Shown: in pieces, positions 1 through 10,249 of the stretch | Layout: every line of letters starts with the position of its first letter | Numbering within the stretch: the stretch's first letter is position 1 | Assembly: GCA_028583415.1 (NCBI GenBank) | Contig: CM053275.1 | Span: forward strand, 87,414,278-87,478,277 | Length of the DNA stretch: 64,000 bases | Reading direction: 5' to 3' | From: Protea cynaroides | Lineage: Eukaryota > Streptophyta > Magnoliopsida > Proteales > Proteaceae | Notes under the pieces: generated by a model | Databases searched by the model: none | What the model saw: the letters and a program-made list of their open reading frames with translations, nothing else | What the model was told of the DNA's origin: nothing | Program-made: the position numbers and the translations under genes

Positions 1-658
1 CGGTTTCTATGTAATCTTCAAACTTGGATAGAATCTTGGAGCTGTTGTTGATTTTGAGGATTCGATGTATGATGGGGTTCTGCTTCCCTTTACTGTCCCA
101 TCACACTTTGAAGATGATTTGGATGATATTGTTTCCTGAATCATCATCGAAGAGCTCTAAGACGGCGTGCTTGATCGATTGATGTTGTTCTAGAAGCTGC
201 GTCTTCTAAAAGACCTCACCGCAGATTGGGCAAGGGAATATATCGTTTTTGAGTGGAAATGAGGGATGATTGTCAAACGAGATTTCGAGCTCTTGTCGAG
301 ATGTAATTTGTCTCTTGCGCGATGGAGCAGAGTCAACAGATGCGATCAAATTGAGCGTTAATTGCTGCACTGGTCTAGTAGATGAAAAGATTGGGGTCGT
401 AGGCTCTGTGATTTGTGTTTCGTAATCATTCTTTTTGTTCTTGAAGTTGAAGATTCGTTTAAGGACGGACCAAGATGAGGAGAGAGATTTCTGGGATGAT
501 TTAAGACGAGAAGGAGTAGAGAAGGGAGAGAAGGGAGATACCTTTTGCTTCTTTGTTGAAGTACGATCGGAATTTGCAAATATAAAGTAACCTAGATGGA
601 AGAGGAGGAGAACCAGAGAGATGAAACAACTACTAAAGAAGGACCGTACGGCTGCCAT
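1..658 (-). pseudogene. Decayed plant C2H2-type zinc-finger protein, runs off the left edge
   Basis: Reads leftward from a start at 658. The N-terminus has a hydrophobic segment (about residues 7-29), then a Ser/Lys-rich linker, then CPICGEVF near residue 143. This is followed by an LEQHQSIKHAV-type segment (Cys-x2-Cys and His-x4-His of one C2H2 finger), then LELFDDDSGNNIIQIIF and KIHRILKI-like text. From knowledge of the family, this is the C-terminal block of plant C2H2 proteins of the At5g54630 type. The frame is kept across the whole stretch but is broken by TAG at 206-208, directly after CGEVF, and by TGA at 101-103, just after the IIF block. Two nonsense codons inside the conserved block argue for a pseudogene; readthrough or an annotation of only the first 150 residues is the alternative. 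The 3' end lies outside the window. Confidence 0.7.
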
Positions 659-1058
659 TGTTAAATAAGCTTACCTGGAGAAGAACCCGCCGAGATGACA
701 AGCCGTGGAGAAGAAAACCCTTGAGAAGAAAACAAAAGTGAAGAGAAGAAAGAGGAATAAGGCTTTGTTGGGTGAGACTAAACAATAGACCCTTTTAGTC
801 ATTTTATCAAGGGTATTTTTGTCTTAAAAAAATGACCCTCTACTGTTAAGTTGAAAGTAACGGTGTGAGTGAGATTGTATGATAGCATTGTTAGAGGAGT
901 ATTCTATATAGCTTTTGTAAAAGTAGGGTAGTTCTATGTAGTTTTACAACAGTAGAAGAAGTGTCTGTGTAATTTTCTCTAAAATATAAAAAACTACAAA
1001 AGAATTTCAAATGGTGATAAACAAATCACAGTCGTCCATCACATGGTTGCCTGGAGAC

Positions 1059-2939
1059 TTAAAAAAGGCCGGATGTGTACGGCACGCCGATGGCAGGTAA
1101 CCATGACTTGCAGCTAATAAACTTCCCTACAGTGAACTGTGATGGCACAGATGCATTTGTTATGACATGGTAGCCATGCCACTTAACTCTCCTTTTAGTC
1201 GAAGAACCAGGCCCAAAGTTATTGTATTCTCCATAATACAACGTATTCAGTGCAAAAGTACCATTCCATTCCAACCAACCAGTAGGATTTATCAAGGATC
1301 CAAGATAGGTTCTAAGGTGTACAGTTCTTGAGTATGCTTTCCATTGTTTGCCCAAATCGCTTGAACCCACCTCTGCACTCTTGCTAGATCCGAACCAGCC
1401 ATGATTCTACAATCATGGAATGAAATCCCAGTGTTTTGATTCGGTTTTGTTCTTCCTTGAGCCGTCACTGTAATCTCCTGACCCGTGATAGGCCTCCTAG
1501 CGTAGATGATACAGTTCTACAACACTACAGCTGCATTACCAAAGATGAAGTCCACTGTGCCATGAATGTAACAGTTTTTGTAGAATTGACGTTGTGTGTT
1601 AACGTAGAAAGTATCTTGATATCCCTCAAAGCTACGAAGATAGAACACGGATTTATCAGATCCTGATCGGAGTGCTACTGCTGGATACTTCTGAGGACCT
1701 GCAATGTTACGGAATGTGATTCCTTGTGCCATGAATCCTTTTTCGATGACACCTGAGAATCATCAAGTTTATAAGATAATTAGTTGTATATGTTAGATTT
1801 ATGTGTGTTTAATTAATTATCTGATCAGTTATTAATATTAAGGTTATGACAAAATTCTATAAATACTAGGTTAGAATCCCACAGAAATATCTTCTGAAAA
1901 TTGTGGAAGGTTGTGAACGACGATCAAAGATTTAAGCATAGAGAAAATCAACCTTAAAAAACAGGTATGTTTTTATCATTCATAATTCATCACTTATCCA
2001 TTGTATTGTAAGGTTCATATATAAATTGGAATGAGTTGGATCAAAACCCTAATCATATGAAAATCAAACAATATAACAAGAACAAACTATTATGGACAAA
2101 TCACTACTGTAATACAGTAAGAGCCTTTAAGGTTTACTTACCAAGTGTTGCAGATTTGAAGGTGGTGGAACTTACCAACAACACTTTTGCTACCGTTGAT
2201 AATTGTGTTTCAAGCCATCTCCAACGAGCATGATGTGGGTTAAGGCGGATCCAATCACACCTTTCTTCACATGAATCACTGACCTGCCACTTCCTTTCTT
2301 CAGTTTCGCTGCAGCATTAACTGCAAAGAGATGAGCCATTGTTGACTTAGATTTTGACTGCAAAAGCTTCCGGTCACTGGTAGATACCCAAGTTGGGAAT
2401 CCATCTTTAGAAGTTTGATCTTGAGGTTTTTCAACCTTGGTAACAGCCAAAGCGTTTGAAATCAGCTTGGAAGCATCGATTTCGATGAGAGAAAGAACGT
2501 TGTCAATGACATCAAAGTCAATGAAGCAATTTTTGCAATCTTCGAGGTAAGTAAGGGCACTGCTTAACCATGTCTGTTTATCGGAGTCGGTGCAGCTGCT
2601 GTAACGGACAAGAGTCTTGTTGAGTTTGTGTATGCTGTGTCCGTAAAGCTCCACACAATCATCCCACACAGCTTCCTCCTTTGCGTTCATACATTTTGAT
2701 CCAAGCGAATCCGTTTGGGTCTAGGCACAAATGGAAACCTCCAAGGCGACCTGTATTGTCATTTTCTCGAAGTCAGGGTAAAGAAGAACATGGCTATTGC
2801 TCATGGACTTCTTGCAGGCTTCAGGGTATGGAGTAGTCGTGCACCACAAGTTTAAGTTGGCGTTTGTGAAGGTAAGAGAAGAGCAGAGGGAGAGGAATGC
2901 TAGGAATATAGCGAGTGTTGTGGTCTTCATGGTCGCCAT
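1059..2939 (-). pseudogene. Decayed pectinesterase with inhibitor domain (two exons)
   Basis: Exon 1 is 2142-2939 and exon 2 is 1059-1752, with a GT-AG intron 1753-2141. The start at 2939 gives a signal peptide (MATMKTTTLAIFLAFLSL), then LWCTTTPYPEAC and other Cys residues of the pectin methylesterase inhibitor domain, then a DRKLLQS processing motif, then a VIHVKKG and LTHIMLVGDG catalytic-domain start. Exon 2 shows GITFRNIAGP, GYQDTFYV, GTVDFIFGNAAVVL and the conserved C-terminal end. Breaks seen: TAG at 2721-2723 in the inhibitor domain; loss of the VVAKDGSG box; frameshifts just before the intron; TAG at 1517-1519, where other members have Gln after AAVV; and a frameshift with loss of the LGRP part of the LGRPW motif near 1370. 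The gene cannot make an active enzyme. It is in the same orientation as the intact paralogue at 26189-31346. Confidence 0.88.
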
Positions 2940-3011
2940 TAATGGGCTTCCTTGGGTCTAGGGCCACTGCGTATTTTGAAATGGGAGAGAAGGGAGGCCA
3001 ATATATCCCCT

Positions 3012-3019
3012 TATTTATA
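3012..3019 (-). promoter_or_regulatory. TATA box of the decayed pectinesterase
   Basis: TATAAATA on the minus strand, about 73 bases upstream of the start at 2939. The spacing suits a plant core promoter. A solo LTR begins 17 bases further upstream. Confidence 0.55.
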
Positions 3020-3035
3020 AGATGGTGGATTCACA

Positions 3036-3419
3036 TGTTGGGTTGGTGTCTTGTATTCTGTGGGATCTATGTAATTATAAGGGTAGTATTTGTATTAGGG
3101 TACGAGTCTACTACATGTACAGGGATAAACATAAAATTGTGGTGGGATTAAGATTTCTAGATTTACTTATAAATTGTCTCTGTGTGGGAAAACCTAGGTA
3201 AGGTTATAAGAGCTGTTAAAGGATTCTTCTCTGACAATGGAAAGCTGAAGGCACTGTAAGGCTGACAGATGAGCTAAGTCTGTCAGGTAGAGAGCTGTAG
3301 AAATTTCTTGGGAATAAAGAATTTCTCTTTTCTCTGGTAGACGTAGGCATCCCACGATGGAGTGCTAAACCACGTTAATTCTTTGTGTTTTCTTCTTGTT
3401 TGCGTCTCCCATTCTAACA
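3036..3419 (+). mobile_element. Solo LTR, copia type, with 5-bp target duplication
   Basis: The 384-base unit starts TGTTGGG and ends CTAACA. It is flanked by the same five bases, TCACA, at 3031-3035 and 3420-3424. Its 3' half has the usual LTR order of an AATAAAG-type signal near 3315 and a U5-like tail. The LTR at 35853-36210 on the other strand is a diverged relative, with a shared GGTTGGTGT start and a shared GGTAGACGTAGGCAT-like region. No primer-binding site or coding sequence follows, so it is a solo LTR. Confidence 0.8.
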
Positions 3420-3624
3420 TCACATCCTCCCCTCCCACTCGGAGGACGAGGACGCTCCCGTTGGATGGCCGTCAAGTGATTCTCGGGAGAAAACATAGGG
3501 CTCGGATTCTCTCGAGAACCACGTGTCGACCATTCGATGGGGGCATCCCCGTCCTCCAAGTGTCTGGGAGGAGACAGGCTGGTGTCCTTTCAAAAATGGC
3601 GTCACTAGAAGACTTACTCATAAA

Positions 3625-4030
3625 AAAAAATTAAAAAAACAAGTAGAAGGGGGGAGATGAAGAGATGAAGAAGAAGACAACCACAATTTATACCCAAAAA
3701 ATAAATAAATAAAAAAAATATGCTCTATAACGTGCTCTTTTTTTTTTTTTCTTTTTTCAAGTTCTACGTTGCATACAATGTCCGATGTGGGGCCACGATA
3801 TGGAATTGGCCATGGAAGCCAACATAGATGGCCAAGTTCAGATCACCTGCATGTATACGTACTTATCATGGGATTCCATCACCGTCAATGTGGCGTAGCA
3901 TCCACCTCTAGAGTGTGGATGGAAGGTGATGGGATCCCCTGCATGGAAAATACAAGTACATGCGGGTAAACTATTCTCAAGATGGTCCTCTTGAGCAGAG
4001 AAGATAGGGGATTATGGATGTAATGCCCTC
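3625..4030. other. Intergenic stretch without a recognised gene
   Basis: Contains A-rich and T-rich runs (3625-3765) and unique-looking sequence. Open frames here are short and resemble no family I know. Confidence 0.4.
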
Positions 4031-4034
4031 ATAT

Positions 4035-4265
4035 AAAGGTAAGGTATGTTGGATTTGTTGCAGAGAGGGGAAAATTGGAATTGAACCCGGGTCTCTTAAA
4101 TTAAGCTAGCGCCCACTCTTGCCCTTCTTGGGATCGAAGAAAATGAAAGGTGATAATTGGATGTAATGCATAGTAAAGGTATGTTGGACTTCAACCCGAG
4201 TCCCTTAGATTTAAACTAGTGCCCACTCACCTAATTGCTGCCCAAAAGGTGTGGTCCTTCTTAGG
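4035..4265 (-). repeat. Two diverged copies of a tRNA-like (SINE-like) unit
   Basis: Two units, about 4035-4142 and 4175-4262, each begin AAAGGTATGTTGGA or close to it. On the minus strand each holds AGTGGGCGCTAGCTTAA-like text followed by GGGTTCAATTCC or GGGTTGAAGTCC, which resembles a B box of a tRNA promoter (GGTTCRANNCC). No cloverleaf could be drawn with confidence. A tRNA-derived SINE duplicated in tandem is the likeliest reading. Confidence 0.35.
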
Positions 4266-4417
4266 GAAATACTTGGGTTTGAGTTCTATCCCTATTGAAA
4301 TGTGTGTGCATTACATCTATTATCCTCCCCCATACATCTCATAGAACTTTCGAAAATATGAGTCACATTCATTTATGTGAGGTAAGCAAAGTACTAAAAA
4401 ATTCTTGAATTTTTTTA

Positions 4418-5712
4418 GGCTACATTTGGTATGAATTCTTAGAAGGCATTCTTGAGCTTGGATCCTAGAATTTGCAAATAGATCGTCTGTAGCACTGTCA
4501 CGTAGCAATGCTGATCCTGACTATTGAGAGTGCATCAGTCACGTGTCCTGATTAGGGCTGCAACAGGGCCAGGTTTTTCAAAATCCTAACCCCAACACGG
4601 ATTATTTAAACTTAACCCTAACCCAACCTAACCCTACCAGGGTCAGAAAATGTACAACCCTAACCCTGACCCTGGTAGGGTTGGGCCTAACCCTAACCAG
4701 CCCTGGTTGACCCTGACAGGACCAGGTTGGGCCGGGTTAACCCTGATTCAGGAGGAGGTAAAAAGAGAAAAAAGATCCCGTAGGTAAAAAGATAAAAAAA
4801 AAGAGAGGATAAACGATATCAATCATACAATTCATTTAAAACCCATTTGATCTTAGCTCAAATCGAAATCTCATGCCAATCATTGAACATGCTTTTGATT
4901 GTCCATTACAACATTCATGAGAATCATAAATCTTTACCGATGAAAATATAAGCAAAATATGAACAAGATTGGTAGCCAAAACAAAGGGAAACTCTAAAAG
5001 ATCAACAAATAAAATAGAAACAACAAAAATCAAACAACATCTCAATCTGTCAAAAGAACAACAGAAAGATTGAAAATACATAACTCAAAACAAAGTAAAA
5101 TCTCTTTACAGTTTTCTAATAGATTAGCAAATGAAGTTGAAACAATAACAATTAAACTATAAAAAACATTTAACTCAAAACAGGGAAAACTCCTCAGGAG
5201 ATTTCGATTCTCACCTAATCTTTTTCGACAATCGACTCTCAGTCTCTCAGACAATGTCTCAATGCCTCTTAGAGTCGGCAACATTTCCTAGAGTATGTTC
5301 ATATATATACAGGCTCGGGCCGGGCCGGGCTCAACCCAGGGGGTCAACCTTAACCCAACCCAACCCTATCAGGGTTGATAAAAAATTAAGCCCTAACCCA
5401 GCCCTGTCAGGGTTTGGGCCAGGTTCAACCTTGCCAGGGTTCAGGGCGGGCCTGGGCGGGTTAAGGTCGTCAGGGTAAAACTTGCACCCCTAGTCCTAAT
5501 GCACTCTCAATGATCAGGATCAGCACTGCTACATAGCAGCGCTACAAACGATCATGGCCCCCTAAAATTTGGTAAGAGAATGTGGTCTTTTCTAAAATCC
5601 ATTTTTTTACCCTATTCTTCATTTTGAGACTATAATGGAAATATCTCATAGGTTAGTCCATTCTCATTCTACAATAAAATGCAATTTAATAGAATGCATA
5701 CCAAACGCCGCA
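4418..5712. mobile_element. PIF/Harbinger (Tourist-type) element, interrupted by an hAT
   Basis: The ends GGCTACATTTGGTATG and, on the other strand, TGCGGCGTTTGGTATG pair as inverted termini. Both sides carry TTA (4415-4417 and 5713-5715), the 3-bp target duplication usual for this superfamily. The inverted similarity goes on inside: GCTGATCCTGA and TTGAGAGTGCAT near 4511-4535 match the region 5500-5530 in reverse. Without the inserted hAT the element would be about 350 bp. No transposase is seen. Confidence 0.72.
4553..5492. mobile_element. hAT-type non-autonomous element with CCCTAA-rich ends
   Basis: The inverted ends read TAGGGCTGCAA and, on the other strand, TAGGGGTGCAAGTTTTACCC. The flanks are GTCCTGAT (4545-4552) and GTCCTAAT (5493-5500), an 8-bp duplication with one mismatch. 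Both ends are built from CCCTAACCC, CCCTGACCC and CCAGGGTT-like words resembling plant telomere repeat. The middle is AT-rich with no convincing protein. Relatives lie at 12036-13151 and 49545-50182. Confidence 0.78.
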
Positions 5713-5725
5713 TTAGTTTTTAATT

Positions 5726-6781
5726 TGGAAAAATTTCACGTACTACCCAAGAACTATCGTTAACATCAACTACCGACCACCCACGACTATTTGACAACAT
5801 CAACTACCACCCCAAAAATTGAAAACATGTAACATAGAGACCCAGTTTGTTAACGGACTTTCATTAGATGATGATGTTAGCTAACATTTTAAAATTGAAA
5901 GACAATACTGCCCTTATTGTACTTGTAAAAGACCATTTTACCCTGTCCTATTCTCAATCACTCTCGCATACCCAGAAACCCTCTTTTTAGCTCTCTTCCA
6001 AGAACCAGATCTCAGATTTAACCTCTTCCGAATAATACCTAGATGAGCCTTTCATCATTTCTGATGATGACGATAAGCCCAGAGAAGAATGCGACGTCGT
6101 GGGTATATAGGGTGATTGTGAAGCATCGCTCTGTTATCTAAACCTCCAATGAAAACTTAGAAATTTGAATTGGAAAAAATAAGTAAAGATTTTTCATCTT
6201 GCAGATCTCAATACAATATCTCTCCTTCTTTTCAAACTCCTAAAATATCCCCCTCAATTTATCTTTTTCATCTTGCAGTTCTCTCTAATTATATGCCGTT
6301 CTTTTCATCTTATAGTTCTCTATACAATATCTCTCCTTATTTTCAAACTCTTAAAATCTCTCCATCAATTTCTCTTACATGCCGTTCAGCCCGTCCAATC
6401 CAAACAAAATCATTGGATTTCTTTAAAGATTTTCCAAATCAACGTTAGAAGGATCCAAAAGATGCTGGCAATCAAAGGTTATTAAGGGAGTCAAAATCAC
6501 TGGTGCCACAGAGGAGCTCAAGTTCCACAATCACACACAGGGGAGTTAAATTAGGGTTTGCTGAGAGAGTGAAAACGAAATGGAAAGGTTAATGTTATTT
6601 CCAATTGAATGTGAAAGTAGTAATTTTAATATTTCTAAATTTCAAATAACGAGGGTATAAATGTCTTTCACTTTTTAAGATTTTACTCTCAATTAAATGG
6701 GTGTGGTTGATGTTGTTAGATAGTCGTGAATGGTATAGTTGATGTTAGTGATAGTTCTTGAGTATTACGTGAAATTTTTCC
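5726..6781. mobile_element. Mutator-like non-autonomous element (copy 1)
   Basis: Long inverted termini start GGAAAAATTTCACGTA on both strands and go on through CAAGAACTATC and AACATCAACTA. The flanks TTTTTAATT (5717-5725) and TTTCTAGTT (6782-6790) each differ by one base from TTTTTAGTT, which is the undisrupted sequence in a duplicate of this site near 7152-7162. That supports a 9-bp target duplication, the Mutator hallmark. The interior (5950-6560) is gene-like but decayed. Relatives are at 27354-29290 and 33953-35528. Confidence 0.72.
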
Positions 6782-7385
6782 TTTCTAGTTTCTACAGTGA
6801 TGTGATAGAGTGGATCATAAACCTTGTATTTTTGTTCCATTTGTTAACTTTTCAACTTTCAGGGACACCGACAAGCATTGAAACTCGTTGGCTCTTGGTT
6901 GTCGATTGCGTGATTGATTAAAAGATGATTGCATATTATAGTTAAGCATCGCACGTAGCTTTAGATAGCTTCAAATTCAATGGCTTTATAATAGGATGAA
7001 TTATATTCAGGGTACTTAATGTTTCAAAAAACTTCATTAAATGTATTCAACGTTTCATAAATTGTGTTTGAAGTATCTATACCAGAATAAGGCTATCCAA
7101 AGCAATAAAATGAAATTTCAACAGAATGAATGCCGATGAGACATACTAAACCCAGCAATAGTTTTTAGTTCCCTCAGTGATGTGATACAGTGGGACACAG
7201 ACTAGTTATTTTTGTGCTATTTTTTGACTTTTCAACTTTCAGGACAGCAGTAAGGGTTGAAACGCGTTTGGTCTTGGGCCTTGGCTGTCGAATGAGTGTT
7301 TGGTTTAAATATGGACTGCAGATTGTAGACAAGCATCGCACTAACTGCAGATCCAGTGGCTTCAGGCCAAGTTGACGTTCAAACA
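6782..7385 (+). repeat. Direct duplication of a single-copy-like segment
   Basis: Segment 6785-6985 and segment 7155-7350 share CAGTGATGTGATA, ACTTTTCAACTTTCAGG and a following stretch with AAGCATCGCAC. Each copy holds a possible splice acceptor (TTTCAG). Neither copy codes for a recognisable protein. Confidence 0.55.
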
Positions 7386-7574
7386 ATCATCTCTGGACCG
7401 TCCAATCACCTGACCGACATATTTTGACGGCAATTTCGAAGGAAGTTCACGAAATAGGAATCACCAATCTCCCACTCGCCTACTCGGCTAGGCAAAATGG
7501 CAATTAGTGAAATCATATTTGATTTCAGAGTTCATTTTATTAAATTATAACATATCTTTGAAAATAATATGTGG

Positions 7575-7590
7575 CTGGAATAGCTCAGTT

Positions 7591-7623
<33 letters not shown>

Positions 7624-7647
7624 AAGGTTCAACCCCTTCTTCTAGCG
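7575..7647 (+). tRNA. tRNA-Asn (anticodon GTT)
   Basis: A full cloverleaf can be drawn. The acceptor stem is GCTGGAA with TTCTAGC (one G-T pair), followed by discriminator G. The D arm contains AGCTCAGTTGGTTAGAGC. The anticodon stem is TGTGG/CCACA with loop CTGTTAA, so the anticodon is GTT. The T arm is GAAGG, TTCAACC, CCTTC. Compared with the common plant tRNA-Asn, the T-stem pair is changed on both sides (GGAGG/CCTCC to GAAGG/CCTTC), which keeps pairing. The variable loop reads AGTC, one base shorter than usual. A short T-run follows at 7655-7670, as expected for polymerase III. No CCA is encoded, consistent with a nuclear gene. Confidence 0.88.
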
Positions 7648-7654
7648 AAATTCA

Positions 7655-9340
7655 TTTTAACTTTTCATGAAATTCATTTTCTTATGAGACGTGTGATCTA
7701 TATTTTTTGTCTTTTTATGTTTTCCGTGACCCATGTTTTTTTTTTTTTTTTTTTTTTTGGGTAAAAATGACCCATGTGTTTTTTAAGAACAAGAATACAT
7801 ACCGAGCATTTATTTGTTATCTCATAATGTATACCAAACGTGGCCTAAAACTAAATTTGATCTCTTTCCAATAAATAGGCATGGCATTGAACCGGATGGG
7901 TCAGGTCATACAAATATCATAACCAACGGGATTAAAAGGAAACATAATTGACTATCATGTTTCAACTTGAGATCAACTTGGGAATTACTTCCATGTCAAA
8001 TTTATTTATCAAACCCGGTCATCATTTTTTCTTATAGCTCGGTTTGTTTGGATGAAAAATGTTCAATGTTTGTTCACAAAGCTAAAATATAGTGATTTTT
8101 AAAGTGAACAGAAAAGAAAATTCGTCTTTTTTTTATCTCCCATAAACGAACCTTAAAAATAATTTTAACATATAAAATTTTCATGTCAATACAAATAGAA
8201 GGAATACAAACCATCTTGCTACTTTGTTGAGGCTGAATTCCATTTTTAAACATGAATAAAATGTTACAAACCCAGTGATTTTGGGTTCCTAACAAGCTAC
8301 CTACTTCTATTACTTCTATATACAATTAGAGAATTTTGAATACAAATCTCTAATTATATAACATAGTTAATTTTTTTTTTTTTTAAATTTTTTTGTATGC
8401 TAGATTGGCATCTGGTTGATCTTGAACACCCTCTTTCTTTGCCACCGCTACTAAGGGAGTGTCAGTGAATAAAAATTATATATTTTTTTTATTCTTCTTC
8501 CTTATTAATAAACTAATATTCCACTTCACACAATCTCTTAAATTGTTCTCATGACATTATCAATCGCCAAATATCTCTCTTTCTCTACTATATATTTTCT
8601 TATCTCTCTTTCTCTACTCTATATTTTCTTATCTCTGTGCTTCTGACTATTTAATTAATATTTTATTTATTAAATTAATTTTAGAAGAAAGTTTTTTATG
8701 GTCGGTAGTCCACATATAAATTGACATAAAGATGTTACATTTGTTCTATTAGAAAAAAATAAAATAGAATAAAAGTTGATAGGTAAATAGTGGGACCTTG
8801 CAATCTATTTGTTCATAAAATTTCAGACCCTGCCACTTGATCTTCCATGTCATTGATCTAGACACCCACCCGACATTAACAGCTCCCTTAATCCTAGCTT
8901 TTATTTTTTAATTTTCTCAATTTTATAACTAAACTGTTACATCAAGTTTCATCAAAATTGGATCCCCACATCTAGCATAATTTACAAGCTAAACCTTAGA
9001 GAGTAGACCTATATGGAGGTAAATTATTTTTCAGTCAATTAATTTTGTGCTAGGTTTTGCTTGTCCTTACCTTGCGTGCAAATTTGAAAATTCGTGTATT
9101 ATGAGGCAAAAATTCAGAGCGAATCTGAATTTATTTTAAAAAATATTAAACCAAAAGCTTTAGAAACCCCCCTCCCCACCCTCAAAAAAAATTTTTTTTT
9201 TGAAAATTGAGCACAACACTGCCAGATTGGACACGATGAGGGTAAATTTAATACTATCATAACCGCATCACTTGAGGAAACTTCCAACCAACTAGTTTAT
9301 AACCTCCTTATATACATGGAAGTTCCTCAACCTACTAGTT
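7655..9340. other. AT-rich intergenic DNA with transposon fragments
   Basis: Holds a T-run at 7738-7758. At 7828-7846 there is a Harbinger-like end (on the minus strand GGCCACGTTTGGTATAC, next to TAA). Otherwise it is AT-rich sequence without a supported gene. Confidence 0.4.
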
Positions 9341-9345
9341 TGAAC

Positions 9346-10240
9346 TTTTAAGACGAAAACTTTACAATAGAATGCATCCTAGTGCTCTAGGGCTGATTTC
9401 ATTGTGGCCAAAGATGGATCCAATAATTTAAAACCCATCAATCAAGTCAGGCTAAATAGGTCACAACAAGCTCGAGAGAGTGGTCATCTATAGGGGTGTC
9501 AATTGGTCAGTCTCGGTCGGGCCTAATTGGTCCTCACCAATTTAACACCTTGCAACGTGATCAACATGTTTAACTAATTGGTATTGATTTGCGAGACATT
9601 TACTCGATTATATTTGGTCCGATTGATCTAGGTCCCTAATCAATTTTATGTTAATTAGTTCAATTGGTGTATTAATGTCTATAATCGATATTTTTATAAT
9701 TTTTTTTTTGTTTTATTATTTGATTTTTATATAAAAAAAAAAGGGGTTTTTTTAATTTTAAAAAAAAAAATATATTGATTTCTCATAAATGAAGAATGTA
9801 TCTGGATAATGGTAAAAAAAAAAAAAAAAGTATGCATCTTAAAAAAATATCTACATGTTATGCTATTCTTAGCATCATTAAAATTATGTCTTTGGGCAGG
9901 ATAAAACCCATTGCAATCTCGTTTTAGGATTGTTTGTTAAGTCAATGTTACAAATAGGTGGAAAAAATAAAAGAAGAAACTTATATATGTCTTTAATCTA
10001 TTTTTAGTCGATTTATACAAACTTAGACTCTAATTGGTCGGTCCGGTCGGGCGACCGTAGGGTTGCACCCCTGCCCCGTGAACGACTTATTATTAATCAG
10101 TCCCTCATTAAGACCAAACTGTTTATTAAACGGTTCTATTTGGAGCGATTTTTAACCAATTGGTCCGGCTCAAGGGACACGATGCGATCCCAAAATTGAC
10201 ACCTCTAGTCATCTATGTGAAAGCCGGGGTGAGCCGAGTA
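9346..10240 (+). pseudogene. Pectinesterase relic split by an hAT element
   Basis: From about 9350 the plus strand shows a broken RKLLQ processing motif. At 9403-9440 it reads A-D-F-I-V-A-K-D-G-S-N-N-L-K, the conserved start of the pectinesterase catalytic domain. After a frameshift comes E-R-V-V-I-Y-V-K-A-G-V, of which E-R-V-V-I-Y is before 9490 and the rest follows at 10216-10236, on the other side of the hAT element. This matches the VVAKDGSGNFKTI and RFVIYVKRGV text of the intact gene at 26189-31346, but on the opposite strand. Only about 55 codons remain; inhibitor domain and catalytic core are absent. It is a relic that was already decaying, or decayed after the insertion. Confidence 0.72.
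9491..10207. mobile_element. hAT-type non-autonomous element in a pectinesterase relic
   Basis: The ends TAGGGGTGTCAATTGG and, on the other strand, TAGAGGTGTCAATTTTGG form inverted termini. The eight bases GTCATCTA occur on both sides (9483-9490 and 10208-10215), a perfect hAT-type target duplication. The interior is AT-rich without an open frame of interest. Confidence 0.88.
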
Positions 10241-10249
10241 GGAGTTACT

